A stretch of DNA of 64,000 nucleotides, from contig NC_085140.1 of assembly GCF_024139115.2 (NCBI RefSeq), positions 419,504,283 through 419,568,282 of the forward strand. The letters are read 5' to 3'. Both the position numbers and the translations under genes were made by a program. This stretch comes from Armigeres subalbatus (lineage: Eukaryota; Arthropoda; Insecta; Diptera; Culicidae). Shown here in pieces: positions 10,944 to 23,577 of the stretch (position 1 is its first letter; every line of letters starts with the position of its first letter). The notes under the pieces are model-generated. The model was not told where the DNA came from. It saw only the letters and a program-made list of their open reading frames with translations, and made no database searches.

Positions 10944-13743
10944 TACTCATTGTGTAACTAAATATACAACACGGTGAGTGGGGACAAAGACGAAAAGTGA
11001 GAGAATCGTTAAGTGAGAGTTAGGCCAACACAAAGTTGTGCCACTTGAGTGCAATATTCTTAGTGATATCAGTTTCTACACGCTTAAAAATCAATTACAC
11101 ATCGCATTGAATAATTTTCACACATGACGATGATGACTTACATGAGAGAATAACAATCTGTGCATGAATTTATGTATGAACATGCACAGTCAGCTGTGTA
11201 ATGTCTTTTATTCTTTTAATATGTGTAAGAAACTTTGCTTCGAACTGTCAAGTCCATTTTGATTGCCATGATGGCGGTTGCGCCCGGCATGCATCGCAAC
11301 GAAAATTACTTCTATAAGCATCACACTTTAGTTTGGTCATATCGAAACAAATGGGGACTCCTCTGAAATAGTATAAAAATGTTGCGATAATTTTCAATTT
11401 ACATGAAAAAATATAATTGAGGTTAGGAATTGAATTTTCAAACTGCTCTCTCCTTGTATGAAATGAACTCATCGAAAGAATCGTTAGCCATCCGGTACAC
11501 TAAAATGAGTAAAATGGCATGTGAAGTTACTCATAAAATGTTGTTCGAGATTAGGCCCGTTTGTGTGATCGAAACACAAAATTGTGTGAACCAGCTTTAC
11601 GAAGCGATATGAAGCTCGCTTCATATTTTTTCTCGAACCTGGCTCAGCCCCATTTCGCTTTTGAAAATTAACAGTTAACCACGTCTCAGTTAGAAAGAGA
11701 GGGTTTTAATAAAGTTTGGTGCTCCATGCTAACAAATATAACATTAGCGAATAAAGATTGAATAAAAAGAATAGAAAGAAGAAGCCAAAAGATGATGTTT
11801 AGAAAGGAATAGCGCAGGAAAGTACGGTGAAATTTTAGAAACGCTATAGAAAATTCTAGAAGCAATTTAGATAGAAACAGTTAGCAGAGAACAGGATGAA
11901 TTTTCCTTATTTTGAATCAAAAAACACATAATTTCGATTTTGATCTTTATTTTGTGATATTGCACTCTATTCACAGTATAAAATGTTTTAGAATTTTGTG
12001 AGAAGAGTTTAAAAAGAATTTCACCAGAGTGCTTTCTCGTGCCATTTTATTTTTATTTTTGCCAGCTTCTTACTTCATACGTCTTATTCGCCTAGAGACG
12101 GAAGGGAACTTAGAACTGATTATTTTAAACTTGGCGTAAATCATAAATCTCTTCTAAAACTTTTTTTTGCAGAATTGTGCAAAATAGACAGTGTTTTGCA
12201 ATGAAATTGTATGAACACTTTCATGACCGTGAACATTATTCTGAAGGTTGTGACACGAAATAACATTTATGGTGACGGTCAAATAATACGGGTGGATCAG
12301 TATTTCGACGACAAACACACAAAACCCATTGTCAGAGCAGGAGTATATTAATTGGGCATGATGCTAACATCAAGAAAAAATAGCACTAAAATGAATGGAA
12401 CTTTTATAGTTCAATGTTTTCTGTTTTTGTTCCGAATTTAGAGCCTTCATATTTCAAGATTTCCTGACGGAAATTGTATTTAGAAATCGTCTTGTCAGTA
12501 ACTTTTTTAAAGTAGGTGGGGCGGAATAATGTTGGTGTCAGGCTTCTAAATAGTTTGCCCAGCCATCCCAAAAGCCAAAACAAAATATCTTAATACGCAT
12601 AAATAGTATCACACTACGTTTTACTTTATTTGGCAATGTTTATTTTCATTCTGTTTGATTCATCGTTTTGTCAAAACTCATTGAGGAACACGGTGTGTTT
12701 ATTTCATCATTTATCCTCAATTCTTTGTGTCTGACAAATGCAATCGCTGCATAGTAGAAACACAAAGAGGACTCACTGCGTTGTGGATGAGAAAGAATTA
12801 GCGATAAGCACACCTCTCTGCGGTCTTTTGAGGAGAGCAATAGACACGCACATTTCGACTACTCTGAGGAGTATGCCAGCCCTGTTGACAATAGTTTAGC
12901 GTTGTGTAATTTGCGAAAGAAACTTAACGGTTGAGTGGATGAACCTGTTTTTACAAAAATTCTCAGCAACCTAATCGCAAGCATCGGATATTCTTACAGC
13001 TTTCGGTTATTTTCTCAGTACGGGTTATTGGTGAGAATGTTTGATTTTGAGTTCTACCTACTAACGTAGTGCTACAAATCAAGCGCATGCCACCATTTAT
13101 TCTGGGTCCCCAATATTGTAAAAGTTTTGTTAATTATTTCCTATACTAATGATTGAAATAAAAATTGCCTCTTTTGAAACTTATTTGAATTATCAAGCAA
13201 AATAACACAAAAAAGACGAAAGGTAACTGCTCCAGGTCTTCATTCCATAGCTCCGATATTCATCCGACGAAAAACAAAGCGATGAAAAGGAAATTAATAA
13301 AAAATAAATGTCTTCAGTTGTTTATTGGAGACAAAAATAATTAAAAAATAAATATCCAGAGATTTATCTTCATTTTTGAAATCAGCCGTTGTCTGTTTCA
13401 TCTCCCAGCAAATAAATATTTTAACTATGGGAAAGATTGTTTCTTTATTTTTTTCATGTAACGAGCAAGGGAAACTAAAAGACCTTTTTCCACTATTCTC
13501 GCCATTTTCATTGATTACATGTTTGGGAAAATAAGTTCAGAATAATAAATAATTACTCTGGTTTAACTTTGTAATCACCAAAACCAAGATTCATGAATTA
13601 TTAAATGCAATGACTTGAATACGGCTTCGTTCTGCTTAAAAGCCTTGAGCCTTCAAAGCAAAATACTGCTTTAGACATGCTCTACAAACATATTCGGCGA
13701 CCTTTAAAATAATTGTCGTAGGACAGAGGACTTTTTGGATATC

Positions 13744-14154
13744 CAACCCAAAATGAATACACCACTGAGGGCAGCAGGGACTATGTCCAAGGGCTTGACG
13801 AACCCTCCCCAGGCCATCTGCAGGTTTTGCTTGTAGGATGGTGGGGTTTGACAGTGGCCCTGTTAAATTCCTTTAAAAAGCTGCATGTATCCGCAAGTAG
13901 GCCCCACTAAAGCGACCGTGTGCCGCTCAAAACGCACAAGCCTAAGTCCTGGTGTTAAGTGGGACGCTAAACAGCCCTGAAACGACGGACCTCCGACGAG
14001 ACAAGAGTTTTGGAATAAGCCGCTGAAAACCATCATTACGAACAATATGAGAATAATGCGACTCGATATATTCGGCAAAGACCTAGGCGACGAATACAGG
14101 ATCACGATTGGAAGCTTGGAACATGGAATTGCAACCCAAAATGAATACACTACT
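13744..14154 (+). mobile_element. LINE 5'-end fragment bounded by 23-bp direct repeats
   Basis: A 365-bp segment (13767-14131) matches the 5' end of the complete LINE at 37023 (from GCAGCAGGGACTATGTCCAA to GAAGCTTGGAACATGGAA). It is bounded by near-identical direct repeats beginning CAACCCAAAATGAATACAC at 13744-13766 and 14132-14154. It therefore looks like an independent insertion holding only the 5' end of a LINE, the reverse of the usual 5' truncation. Confidence 0.7.
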
Positions 14155-14330
14155 AGGTGTTCCAATCTGCCAAATTCAATATTCAGCATCTTGTATTTGA
14201 GTATGGGAAAGCCAGCGGGTTTGTTTTCGTTTTGCACTGATTTTTCACCCCCTCCCATTGCAGCACCTATTTCATCTTGACCCATCACACCTAGCAGAAT
14301 TCCCCCAGGTATTAAATGCAATGATTTTTA

Positions 14331-14466
14331 GATATTTGAATTGGATGTGGATTGGATTTGGATTGGTTTTGGATTGGATTTGAATTTGTATTTGGATTAG
14401 ATTCGGATTATGGATTGGATTTGGATACAATTTGGATTGGATTTGGATTTGATTTGAATTATATTT
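14331..14466. repeat. GGATTT-type minisatellite
   Basis: About 135 bp of degenerate tandem 6-12-bp units based on TTGGATTGGATTTGGAT. Confidence 0.85.
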
Positions 14467-14610
14467 GCCGAAATCTCCAATCATTACTTGGATCCTAATC
14501 TGAAAGCTGCTAGAGATTTTTGGGACAAAAAATAGTGACAGAAGTATGAATCAAAATTTGTCTTCTCCGACCCACCAATATCGTTTGTCGATGCAAATAG
14601 AATGTATGTA

Positions 14611-16280
14611 AGGTACACTGGGAATGGAAAAGTGCATATTCAATTAGTGTAACCGATTTAAATGATTTAAATGCGTTCAATCAAAATGGGCTATCAAAAC
14701 AGTCAATTATCAACTGTGCGCTAATTCATACGATTTTAGTCGCTTGAAATTGATGAAATAGATTTTAAAATTAGCATTGTTTTTCCACTTACTCGTGGGA
14801 TGAAGTGGAAAAACCATGTACCTTGACCTTCAATAGTGATAAGTAGTTACATATAACTAAAACCAATACGATAATTGCTCTGAGTATCTTTTGTGGAATA
14901 ATTTCCTTAACGGAATAGATCCTCAAAGAATTCTCGTAATAGCTAGGGAGGTTGGTTTTGCCTTCTCGAAACTAATGACACTGGCATAATAAAGTGCCCA
15001 CTTGCCGTTTTCATCAAAATGGTCAACTTTGGAGCTCTAGATCTCAGGTTCTGAACGATTTGGCTGAAATTTTACCAGAGCTCGATTCTATTTTAACATA
15101 TCTAAGTTTCGACCATATTAATTCACAGGTTAAAAATTTGCGGTATTACCAAAGTGAATTTTTGGAAATTTATTTTTAAATATCTTGAATTCTATGGTTG
15201 TAGACTGATGACATATATCAGCAAAACGCGTATTTTGCCAATACAAAAAGTTTGCTATATATACCTGTACACTTAGAGATGTATTTGAAAACAATTTTTC
15301 CAAAAATTCACGTTGATTATTACCAATAATTTTAACCCTGTGAGTCAATATGCTCAGACTATGAATATAATTATACTGAGCTCTGATAAAATTCATCAGC
15401 AAATCAAACTCATTTGATTTTATGAAATCAAGCACTATTATGCCAGATTACTAAAGTCTATATATCGCCCCAAAGATTAACTTTTAAAAGGAAAATGGGA
15501 CTTGGATTATAACTAATCAACTTGTTTAACAATTGAGATAATGTCTGTATGTGCGTATTTGTATATGTTTGTGCACAAAGCACGACAAAATTATCAGCTA
15601 TTCTTAACTATGTCCACCCATTTTTCCAAAAAAATGAATTCAACAGAAACTTTTATGAATAAAATTAATGAATTTACAATATATTTACCTATAAGTGCTA
15701 TTTTTAACTTTCTTATAAATTTTTTCATATATAAAACATGTGAAAGGCATCAATACCGATGAGTGGATTAATCAGGCATTTTCTCAGTATGAGTCTAATC
15801 ACCACTGAAATCACAATGTAACAAAGAAGGAACATATTTAGAAGAACAGCTATTGAAATAAACCCTGGAGGAAGAAAAAAATTGCGTAATTAGAACATTA
15901 TCCACTTCCCCACAGTGTTTGATACCTATTAAGTGTAAAATCTTGCATTATTTGCTTTCTTGGTACAAACCACTACCAATTGAATGGGAATAGTTTCACT
16001 ATTATAATGGTCACCTGTGATATAAATTCACTTGAAAAAAAACAATTGGTACAAATAAGAACTGATTTTATGAATGCAAAAATCAACTTTTGCGAAACCT
16101 AAAATTACAGTTCAAGCGTTAACTGTTAGTGTATGTATCATACAAATTTCAACTAGTATTAGTGTGAGCATCAAAGTATATTCTTGCATAATGTTATGAT
16201 GTGGTAAAACTGTAATATATGTACAATTCAATTTTTCGAGTCGATTTTACTTACCCCTTTTCCACTTCCCCAGTGTACCT
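14611..16280. mobile_element. TA-flanked inverted-repeat element, 1.67 kb
   Basis: Left end AGGTACACTGGGAATGGAAA and right end TTTTCCACTTCCCCAGTGTACCT (shown in part) are inverted repeats, bordered by TA at 14609-14610 and 16281-16282. The interior is AT-rich and includes a second inverted-repeat unit at 14982-15447. No transposase is recognised. It ends about 330 bp upstream of tou exon 2. Confidence 0.65.
14982..15447. repeat. Internal inverted repeat, probable nested MITE
   Basis: CTGGCATAATAAAGTGC at the left and CACTATTATGCCAG at the right are inverted. Further in, AAAGTGAATTTTTGGAAAT pairs with TTTCCAAAAATTCACGTT. AT-rich with no gene. Confidence 0.5.
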
Positions 16281-16614
16281 TATTTCGCTGCTCAAATTGC
16301 ACATTTGTGCGAGCTTAGTTGATCTTAGTTATTATCCTTCCCATATTTACGTGAACAGCCATTAAGTACTTCGCTGCATCATTCAATTGTCTACTGATGA
16401 CGCTTTTATTGTAATTTATTGTAACTCCTTTCAATATTTAACGTATCAGTTATACACGTAGTTATCAACCCATTTATATGCAGGTGATGTACAAAAGATA
16501 TCAACTGGTCAAATATAGCCGCTCGTGCTGAAGGTTCATTCGAGTGACACACATTTCCTACATTTTGTTTGTATCAGTATAATTCAACGATTGTTTTCTT
16601 CGATTTCTTTGCAG

Positions 16615-16826
16615 CTTCATTCGTGATCCTTCGGCGATCCAGCTGCACATCGAATCCCTGTTCGGGTCCCAGTTCGCGATGCCTGGAGGCCTCGGAGGTC
16701 TGATGCCAAATGCGGCGGCGGCTGCGGCAGCCTTCCAGTGCGGTTCGGACCGGTACCAAATGTCACTCGCACCCCAACACGATGGCCGTGGCGCGTCGCA
16801 GGCACCTCCTGGCCGGTTTGCATTCA
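16615..16826 (+). CDS. tou: tou exon 2
   Basis: Acceptor TTTCTTTGCAG ends at 16614 and donor GTGAGT starts at 16827. The 212 bp hold one base, 70 codons and one base. The peptide reads FIRDPSAIQLHIESLFGSQF, then MPGGLGGLMPN, an Ala run and a stretch ending PPGRFAF. The single leftover A joins the GT that opens exon 3 at 48744 (- strand) to give AGT (Ser), producing FAF-S-WWSMAQIAAQDYF with no frame break. That is the strongest evidence that the two strands belong to one transcript. High GC and codon quality contrast with the flanking AT-rich intron. No function for this segment alone. Confidence 0.75.
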
Positions 16827-16829
16827 GTG

Positions 16830-18930
16830 AGTATTCAATCGACAGTTATAGAATAAGTAAATACAAAGGAAACCACCTTTAGTCTGTAGAGGTATTATAG
16901 GTGCACGACCTTGAACATTGGATCTTTCGAAAATGATAACGACTTAATTTTTAATATTTGCTCAAACTATTTGTAAACGAGGTAAGGAAAAGCTATTTTA
17001 AGCATTATCGCATTCCACTTAATGGCTTGATTTTTTGTCAATCAGTTGCGTAAACTAACTAAAAATCAAGTAATTCGTTTTGATATACAGCTGAGTAACA
17101 AAATCAGGCCCAATATGCTCAAATAGATCATCTACACACAAATCAATCTAGAAAACTGTTGACCTGCTTAGACTTACCTGGATGCTATATAAACTTCAAT
17201 GATATCAGATGATAGAGTTGTGTGGCAACCAATCATCATGCGCCTTAACTCATACACTAAATGCCATATTTCCACATCAGAACAACGTCGTGCTTTGTTT
17301 GGCTCTCGCTCATTTTATTTAAAGCCGATAATATGTGGTAGCGAAACGAATGCATAAACACAACCCAACCGCAATTTTACGCGTCCAGTCATCAGCGAAG
17401 CACGAATCAGATTAAAGTCAGTTTCCAGGGTGTTAAATAAAAATCACGTCCAGTGGTTCGGAAGCTAAATAGACTGCTGGTGGAAGATTATCACACCTAT
17501 TTTTTCCGCAAAGCTCGCTCGTGACTCATGATGGGGAGACGTGGAAGCGCATCGATTGAGCCGATGTTGGAAGATAGGTGAATCACTCACGAGCAGCTAT
17601 CCGACTCGGAACGATCCCATTATTTTCAGAAACTGAATCGATTAACCTTTTGGCTTCATTCCTCGTGTAAAGTGAGAGCAAGCCTTTTTTTATCACATTG
17701 GTTTATTGGTTTGTGCAAAGATAATGAACCATATTTCACTTTCATACTAAGAAGGCTTGGAATACGTGCACGTGATCCAAATGTTTAAACAAATGAATAT
17801 GATATTAGCAAAACAATTTAAATGGAATCCTGATGTGATATCTCTTATTTTAATGATGTCATATAAACATAACAATAGAAAATCTAGTTGATTACTAATA
17901 AATGTGATTATTGAATTAAACAGCATAGTGTATCTTCAATTGCGAAAAGGCATTACGACTAAATTGAATAAAGTTGTTTGAAAATGGACCAGAAACGTTA
18001 TAGCGTTTTGCTGTGACTTGTGGTATACTGTACACCGGTGAAACCAATCTTGTCAACTTTTTCCACGATTATAATGTTGTATCATTTTCCATATTGACCT
18101 GTTTCATGCTCAAATGATCCGTGTTGAATTCCACCTAATTTCCTCAAGAGCAACAGTTAACCAACTGATTCATCGTCAACTTTGCACTTTCCCACAAAAT
18201 TTGAAACTTAACCACCGCAATCCTTCCCATATCGGTTACAGATAACAAAACGATTGGAATGGGGAAAGAGGGCCCCGATATGCTGCTCACCCCACCATCA
18301 CCGAGCAGAAACATTTATGTTATAAACATATTAAAGCTGACGTACTGTTTCGCTAAATTTGCGCACCACGAAACACCAAATTGTGGCAAAACGATTCCAA
18401 ACATGCCATCACATCACATCGCTCTTTAAAGTGGTATGCACACGAACGAAATCGGTGGAGCCTCTCCCCCTGGTCTGGTACGATCCTTAACATAACAATG
18501 CATTATTATTATTATCATGACGCGAACGGTTTCTGATAAAAGCGCATTAAACATAAACTGATGTTGATGATGCGGCGGGTTGGATGACTCCCTCCGTACC
18601 TATCCCACGTTGCAGTTAGTGAAAGTGTGTATGTACTACTAGGGAGGGCCCCCGTGCAGTCTGTGGGAATTCGGTAAACGTTTCCATGTTTCCAGGCGAT
18701 TGTATTTACTGACCCACCGCCAATTGGCGCACCGTTCCATCAAGGGGGGGTGGGGGCTGGTAGTGAAATTTATAAAATTCCCACGCGCATTATTGAAATT
18801 CATCATTGTGTTAGTTATTTGTGTGTAAAATTCAGTCTTAATTGATTGGCCGTCTTATAGGGGAAGTCCCTTCCTACTTCTCATCAAAAAAAGTTAGAAA
18901 AAGCTATCACTCACAGATCGCCAGGAAAAC
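16830..18930. other. Intron sequence without recognised features
   Basis: Start of the intron after exon 2. It is AT-rich, with some GC-richer stretches (17500-17600, 18590-18750), but I see no exon, RNA gene or clear repeat end in it. Confidence 0.4.
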
Positions 18931-18934
18931 CGAT

Positions 18935-19168
18935 AATTTTGCCTTTCTCGTACAACAAAGTTGTGCCAGAAGGCTATAATTTCATTATTATTAATGTGAC
19001 CCCCCCACCCACCATCTATAATTTCACTCCAAAAGTAAAAATTTTGATAGGAGGCTCGGAGACCCATAGTGTTATATACCAATCGACTCAGCTCGAAAAC
19101 TGAGCACATGTCTGTCTGTGTGTGTGTGTGTGAGTGGCTCAAAAAACACCTTTTCAAATTTTTGATGG
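18935..19168 (-). mobile_element. CA-microsatellite element, copy 2, reverse
   Basis: Reverse orientation of the family at 1798 and 21112: TTTTGCCTTTCTCGTA at 18940, GGAGGCTCGGAGACCCATAG near 19050 and a short TG tract near 19118. A SINE is inserted next to it at 19178. Confidence 0.6.
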
Positions 19169-19450
19169 GCCGCCCTCTTCTTCTTTTTATTGGCATTACA
19201 TTCCCACACTGGGACAGAGCCGCCTCATATCTTAGTGTTCATTCAGCATTTTCACTGTTATTAACGGCGAGGTTTCTAAGCCATGTTACCATTTTTGCAT
19301 TCGTATATCATGAGGCTAACACGATGATACACGATACCCAGGGAAGTCGAGACAATTTCCAATCCAAAAATTGTTTAGACCGGCACCGGAAATCGAGCCC
19401 AGTTACCCTCACCACGGTCTTGCTTTGTAGCCGCGCATCTTGCCGCCCTC
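19169..19450 (-). mobile_element. Feilai-like SINE, 5'-truncated, with 9-bp target duplication
   Basis: The reverse strand has the SINE body (CTGTCCCAGTGTGGGAATGT, the TTAATAACAGTG block, CCGGTGCCGGTCTAAAC) and an AAGAAGAAG-type tail at 19178-19190. The direct repeat GCCGCCCTC flanks it at 19169-19177 and 19442-19450. It matches the full-length copies at 53790 and 55363. Confidence 0.8.
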
Positions 19451-20129
19451 TATTTGATGCCCTGATGCTCTGGACAAAATTTTAGCCGAATCGGTCAACG
19501 GTTTGGCGGTGCTAAACTCGTTGGAAGTTTATATGGAAAAATGTATGCAGAAACATCGAAAACCAGTGATTTGTAGCAGGTCGGCACAATTTACAATAAA
19601 GAACTATGATATTCATTCAGTTCTTGTAGAATAGATACAGAATGTTGTGCTGAAAACCGCGAGAAGATTAGAGTTTATTAGGCAAAGAGTATCAAATAGA
19701 ATCGAATAAGAAGGTGGCCTATCGATAAAAAATTGAAAAAAGTTTTTTTCCATACTAATTTGAGCTACCCTAGTGTGTATGTGTCTAGCCCATGAATTGT
19801 TTGTTAAATATCTTGGCTGTGCATATGCACAGCACATGTTTTGAAATGGACAAATTGATATGAAATTTGCGAAAAAGAATCCACTCGTCTTGGAGGGACC
19901 CAAATGAGGGCTATAATGGATTTTATGCAACTCATTACAGTTGCATTATGGTCATTAAAGCACCCTTTTCGTTGGTATGGAAAGTAGGCCGTTTTATCAC
20001 TCAAAGAAGAACTGAAACCAGGTATTATGATCAGAAATTGCAAAAAAATAGTTGTATAGTCGAAGCCTTCATTCATTCCCACCATGCTTTACATTTGGCA
20101 ACGAGAGCAACCAAATCCAGAATAAATCT

Positions 20130-21111
20130 TGTCAAGCCACCGGAATTTAATGTTGGAAGTTCCTGGCCGATATAATAAAGAGCGTTTGAAGAGATTTTTC
20201 GTTGTCTACCAAATCGATGATAAGGATGACAAGAGGAAATCTGCCGTTTTACTGACGGCTGTGTCCATGGAAGCTTATCAAATTGTTAAGAATTTAACGT
20301 TTTAACGTTTAACGTAAATTTTGTTGAAGCAGCGGTTTACTCCGACACTGGTTGTTTTCCGGGAGAGAGCGAAGATTTTCCTATACAAAAGTTATATCTG
20401 TCGCAATTGTGACAACAAGGACAATTTGGCGAAAGTTGGTCCATCGAAAGATAAGAAGCAAACAAGAGAGAAGCGTGGCTCGAAAGTGAATCATTTGCGA
20501 ATCAACAAACTCGATACTCCTCCGCCGGTGGAAATGCAAGTTTTGTGAATAAAATCCCGGTCAATTTTAAAGTCGATACCGGAAGTCATGTGAACGCTAT
20601 TTCCAAGCGAATATATGATCGATCTACTGAAGAATTTCTGTGTTTACATTGATTCTGGTTTCCGTGTTTTTGGGACGTTTTTAAAGCAGTTATGAAGTAC
20701 AAAGAACATGAATCCTTAGAAGAAGTATTTGTTTTTGAAGGATCCCATAACCCTTATTCGGAGGTCAAACAATGAGGAATTGGAGCCTGAAAATCGATTT
20801 TCACTTCTTATCAACAGACGAAAACGATTGTAAGAAATTATTGAATCCTATGTTAATAAAAAACATGCATCGGTATTTGAAGGTCAGTTAGGCCGATTTA
20901 AGCACAGCAAGATCCATTTGGAGAAGGACGCTGTTCCAATATTTTGTAAACCAAGAAAAATTTCGTTGGCGTTTAAAGAAAAAGTTGAAGCAGAACTAAA
21001 CAGACTGGAGAATCCGTTTCTATTGGATGACCGCCACCCGTATCCGGTTATAGAATATATTTTTGCTGCACTCCAAAGAGGAAGATATTTTGCGAAATTA
21101 GATTTGAAAAA
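20130..21111 (+). mobile_element. Ty3/gypsy retrotransposon remnant (gag-protease-RT)
   Basis: Pieces in the expected order: a gag-like stretch near 20160-20300; a basic segment with CRNCDNKDN (about 20400-20425) where a zinc knuckle would sit; a retropepsin piece FKVDTGSHVNAISKRIYD (20566-20620) with the catalytic DTG; then the start of reverse transcriptase, KHSKIHLEKDAVPIFCKPR (about 20900-20955) to GRYFAKLDLKN (about 21080-21112). Many frameshifts and stops. RT is cut off at 21112, where the CA-type element begins. Confidence 0.75.
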
Positions 21112-21615
21112 CCCAGATCAATCCACCTAGCGTTGGTGGTGCCTTTCTCGCACATCATAATATAAAAAAAAACACATAAGAGAGGTCGAAATGGCACTTT
21201 AGGGGGATAGATCACTTTTTCCATCAATTCATGCATTTGCGGTCATTTGAATGCATTGCTGCAATCTTTATAAAAATTTTTTTCGTTTTGAAATTTTTTT
21301 TCCCAAGGGGGACCTGGCAGAAAAACAATATTTTTCAATAACTTTGGAACGCAATGAGATCAGGGCCAATTTCAATAGAAACAACTAGACCGCAATCCGT
21401 CGACTGCAATGTGTTGCAGAGCAAATCGAAAATGCTAATACCAAAGTGTGTTCTCACATTTTGTACACACACACACACATACATACACACATACAGACAT
21501 CACCTCAATTCTCGAACTAGTCGATTGGTATATAACATATGGGTCTCGAGCCTTCTATCAAAGTTCGGTTTTGGAGTGATCCTATAGCCTTTATGTATAC
21601 TTTGTATACGAGAAA
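21112..21615 (+). mobile_element. CA-microsatellite element, copy 3
   Basis: It begins ATCAATCCACCTAGCGTTGG...GCCTTTCTCG and ends GTATACTTTGTATACGAGAA, with a CA/CATA tract at 21465-21505 and the shared GGGTCTCGAGCCTTCTATC block. It interrupts the gypsy reverse transcriptase and directly abuts the 3' end of a LINE at 21617. Confidence 0.65.
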
Positions 21616-21616
21616 A

Positions 21617-23465
21617 CCATTATTTTTTTATTTATATCAGACTAGGCCGAGTGGCCTGTGTGATAAAGACTTCTCCATTCGCTCGGTCAGGCTGCACTTC
21701 AAACCACGCAGTCTCGGAGGGTCCGAGTACTCCACCTGATCGATCCACCTTGCCCGCTGGCACCTCGCCTTCTTGTTCCCGTCGGATCGTTGTCGAGAAC
21801 CATTTTCACCGGTTACTGTCCGACATTCTGGCTACGTGCCCGCCCACCCAGTCTTCCGATTTTGCGGTGTGGATGGATGGTTCTCCCAACAGCTGATGCA
21901 ACTCGTGGTTCATTCGCCTCCTCCACGTACCGTCCGCCATCTGCACCCCACCATAGATGGTACGCACACTTTCCTTTCAAAACTCCCGGTGCGCGTTGTC
22001 CTCCACGAGCATCGCCAGGTCTCGTGTCCGTGAGAACTACCGGTCTATAAGCGTTTTGTAGATGTCAGTTTGGTACGGCGGCGAACTCTATTCGATCGGA
22101 GCGTCTTGCGGAGTCAAAGTAGTGATTTCCAGCCACTATGCGTCTCGACTCTCTGGTATCTTTCGCGGTCACCAGTGAGCCCAGTCACAATTCTTCACCA
22201 CCTCGATTTCGTCACCACCGATGCAAACTCGGGTGGGTGCTCTGATGCTCTCTTGACCTCTTCCTATCATGTACTTGTCTTCGACGTGTTGTTATGTCAA
22301 TCCGTTGCTTCCTTTTCAGTATGATGTAAGGTTCCTCCATCTTCTCAAAGTTACGTGCCATATATCTATGTGGCGAAGCCAAATACTGGACGGACTTTGA
22401 AAATGCTACCACTCTTAATCCCTGCTCTTCTATTCCCCTCCAAAGCGATGTTGAATAGCAGACACGAAAGACCATCCTTGCCGTAACCCTCTCGGGTTTC
22501 GAAGGGACTCGAGAATGCCCTGAAACTCGAACTACGCATCACCCGATCCATCGTCGCTTGATCAACCATCGGTTATCCGGAAATCCGTTTTCGTGCATTA
22601 GCTGCCATAGCTGGTCCCGATCGATTGTATCTATGCGGCTTAAGTCGATAAATAGATGATGTGTGGGCACGTTGTATTCGCGGCATTTCTGCAATATTTG
22701 ACGATGGCGAACACCTGGTCTGTGGTAGGCGTTCATAAACCCGCCTGCAGCTGCCCCACGCTCCTTGCAATTGGTGTAGTCGACGCCATAAAATTTGGAG
22801 AGAGTACTTGTAGGCGGCGTTCAATGTGATTGCGCGGTAGTTGCTACAATCCAGCTTATCGCCCTTTTGTAGATGGGACACAGACACCTTCCATCCACTC
22901 GGCAAACCTCTCCTCCCAAACTTGGTAATCACCCAGTGCAGCCTCTAGCCAGTGCCTCACACCGTGTTTAAAAGCTCTCCTAGTAGTTGGTCAACCCAGG
23001 GGCTTTGTTGTTTCTAGCCGGTCATCTCCTCCTGGATTTCCTGGAGATCGGGTGAAGTTATGTCTGCGCGCGTCTCCAGGTCATACCATACCGCCATCTT
23101 CGTCTGCCACATCGCCATTCAGGTGTTCTTCTAGTGCTGCCGCCACCTTTGGATCACCTCACGCTCTTCGTAAGAAGGTTCCTTTATGTCCTTACACATA
23201 TCAGGTGTGGCCGGCGCCTTACGTGAACGGTTAACTTCATAGAACTTCGTGCGTTATTAGCGCGGTACAGTTGCTCCGTCTTCACGGTCTCGATCTTCTG
23301 TGCGCTTTTTCTCCGGAAAATCAGTATTGTCTGTTCGTCTTGATCGACCTCGTCGCCCATGCTGTCACACTTCTCGTGCTGCATTCTTCTCTTCCACTAA
23401 TTGCTCACATTCGCCGTCATACCAGTCGTTTCTCTGCTCCGGGGGCACCGTGCTCTACCTATGGT
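21617..23465 (-). mobile_element. RTE-like LINE, 3' two-thirds, reverse
   Basis: The reverse strand shows reverse transcriptase (LQKGDKLDCSNYRAITLNAA, about 22805-22865) and the C-terminal domain down to the A-rich end at 21617. It is 5'-truncated at a point equivalent to about 38240 of the complete copy. Many small deletions break every frame. Confidence 0.8.
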
Positions 23466-23577
23466 CGCTTACCAGTCCCATCTTTATTGACTTTTCTAAT
23501 CATATGGGACAAATATGCGATTGTGGGCAGTATAGGAAAATACTCAAATTCTGTTCTCAAATTTTGTTGTGCATATA

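Larger units (their letters stand above)
970..16600 (+). other. Large first intron of tou, filled with repeats
   Basis: About 15.6 kb between exon 1 and exon 2. Apart from the repeats listed separately, the stretches 2240-2780, 5810-7000, 7160-10100, 10950-13740 and 16290-16600 show no recognisable gene. Short open frames there (for example 8675-8995) have no family features that I recognise and no flanking splice or codon-bias signal. Confidence 0.5.
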
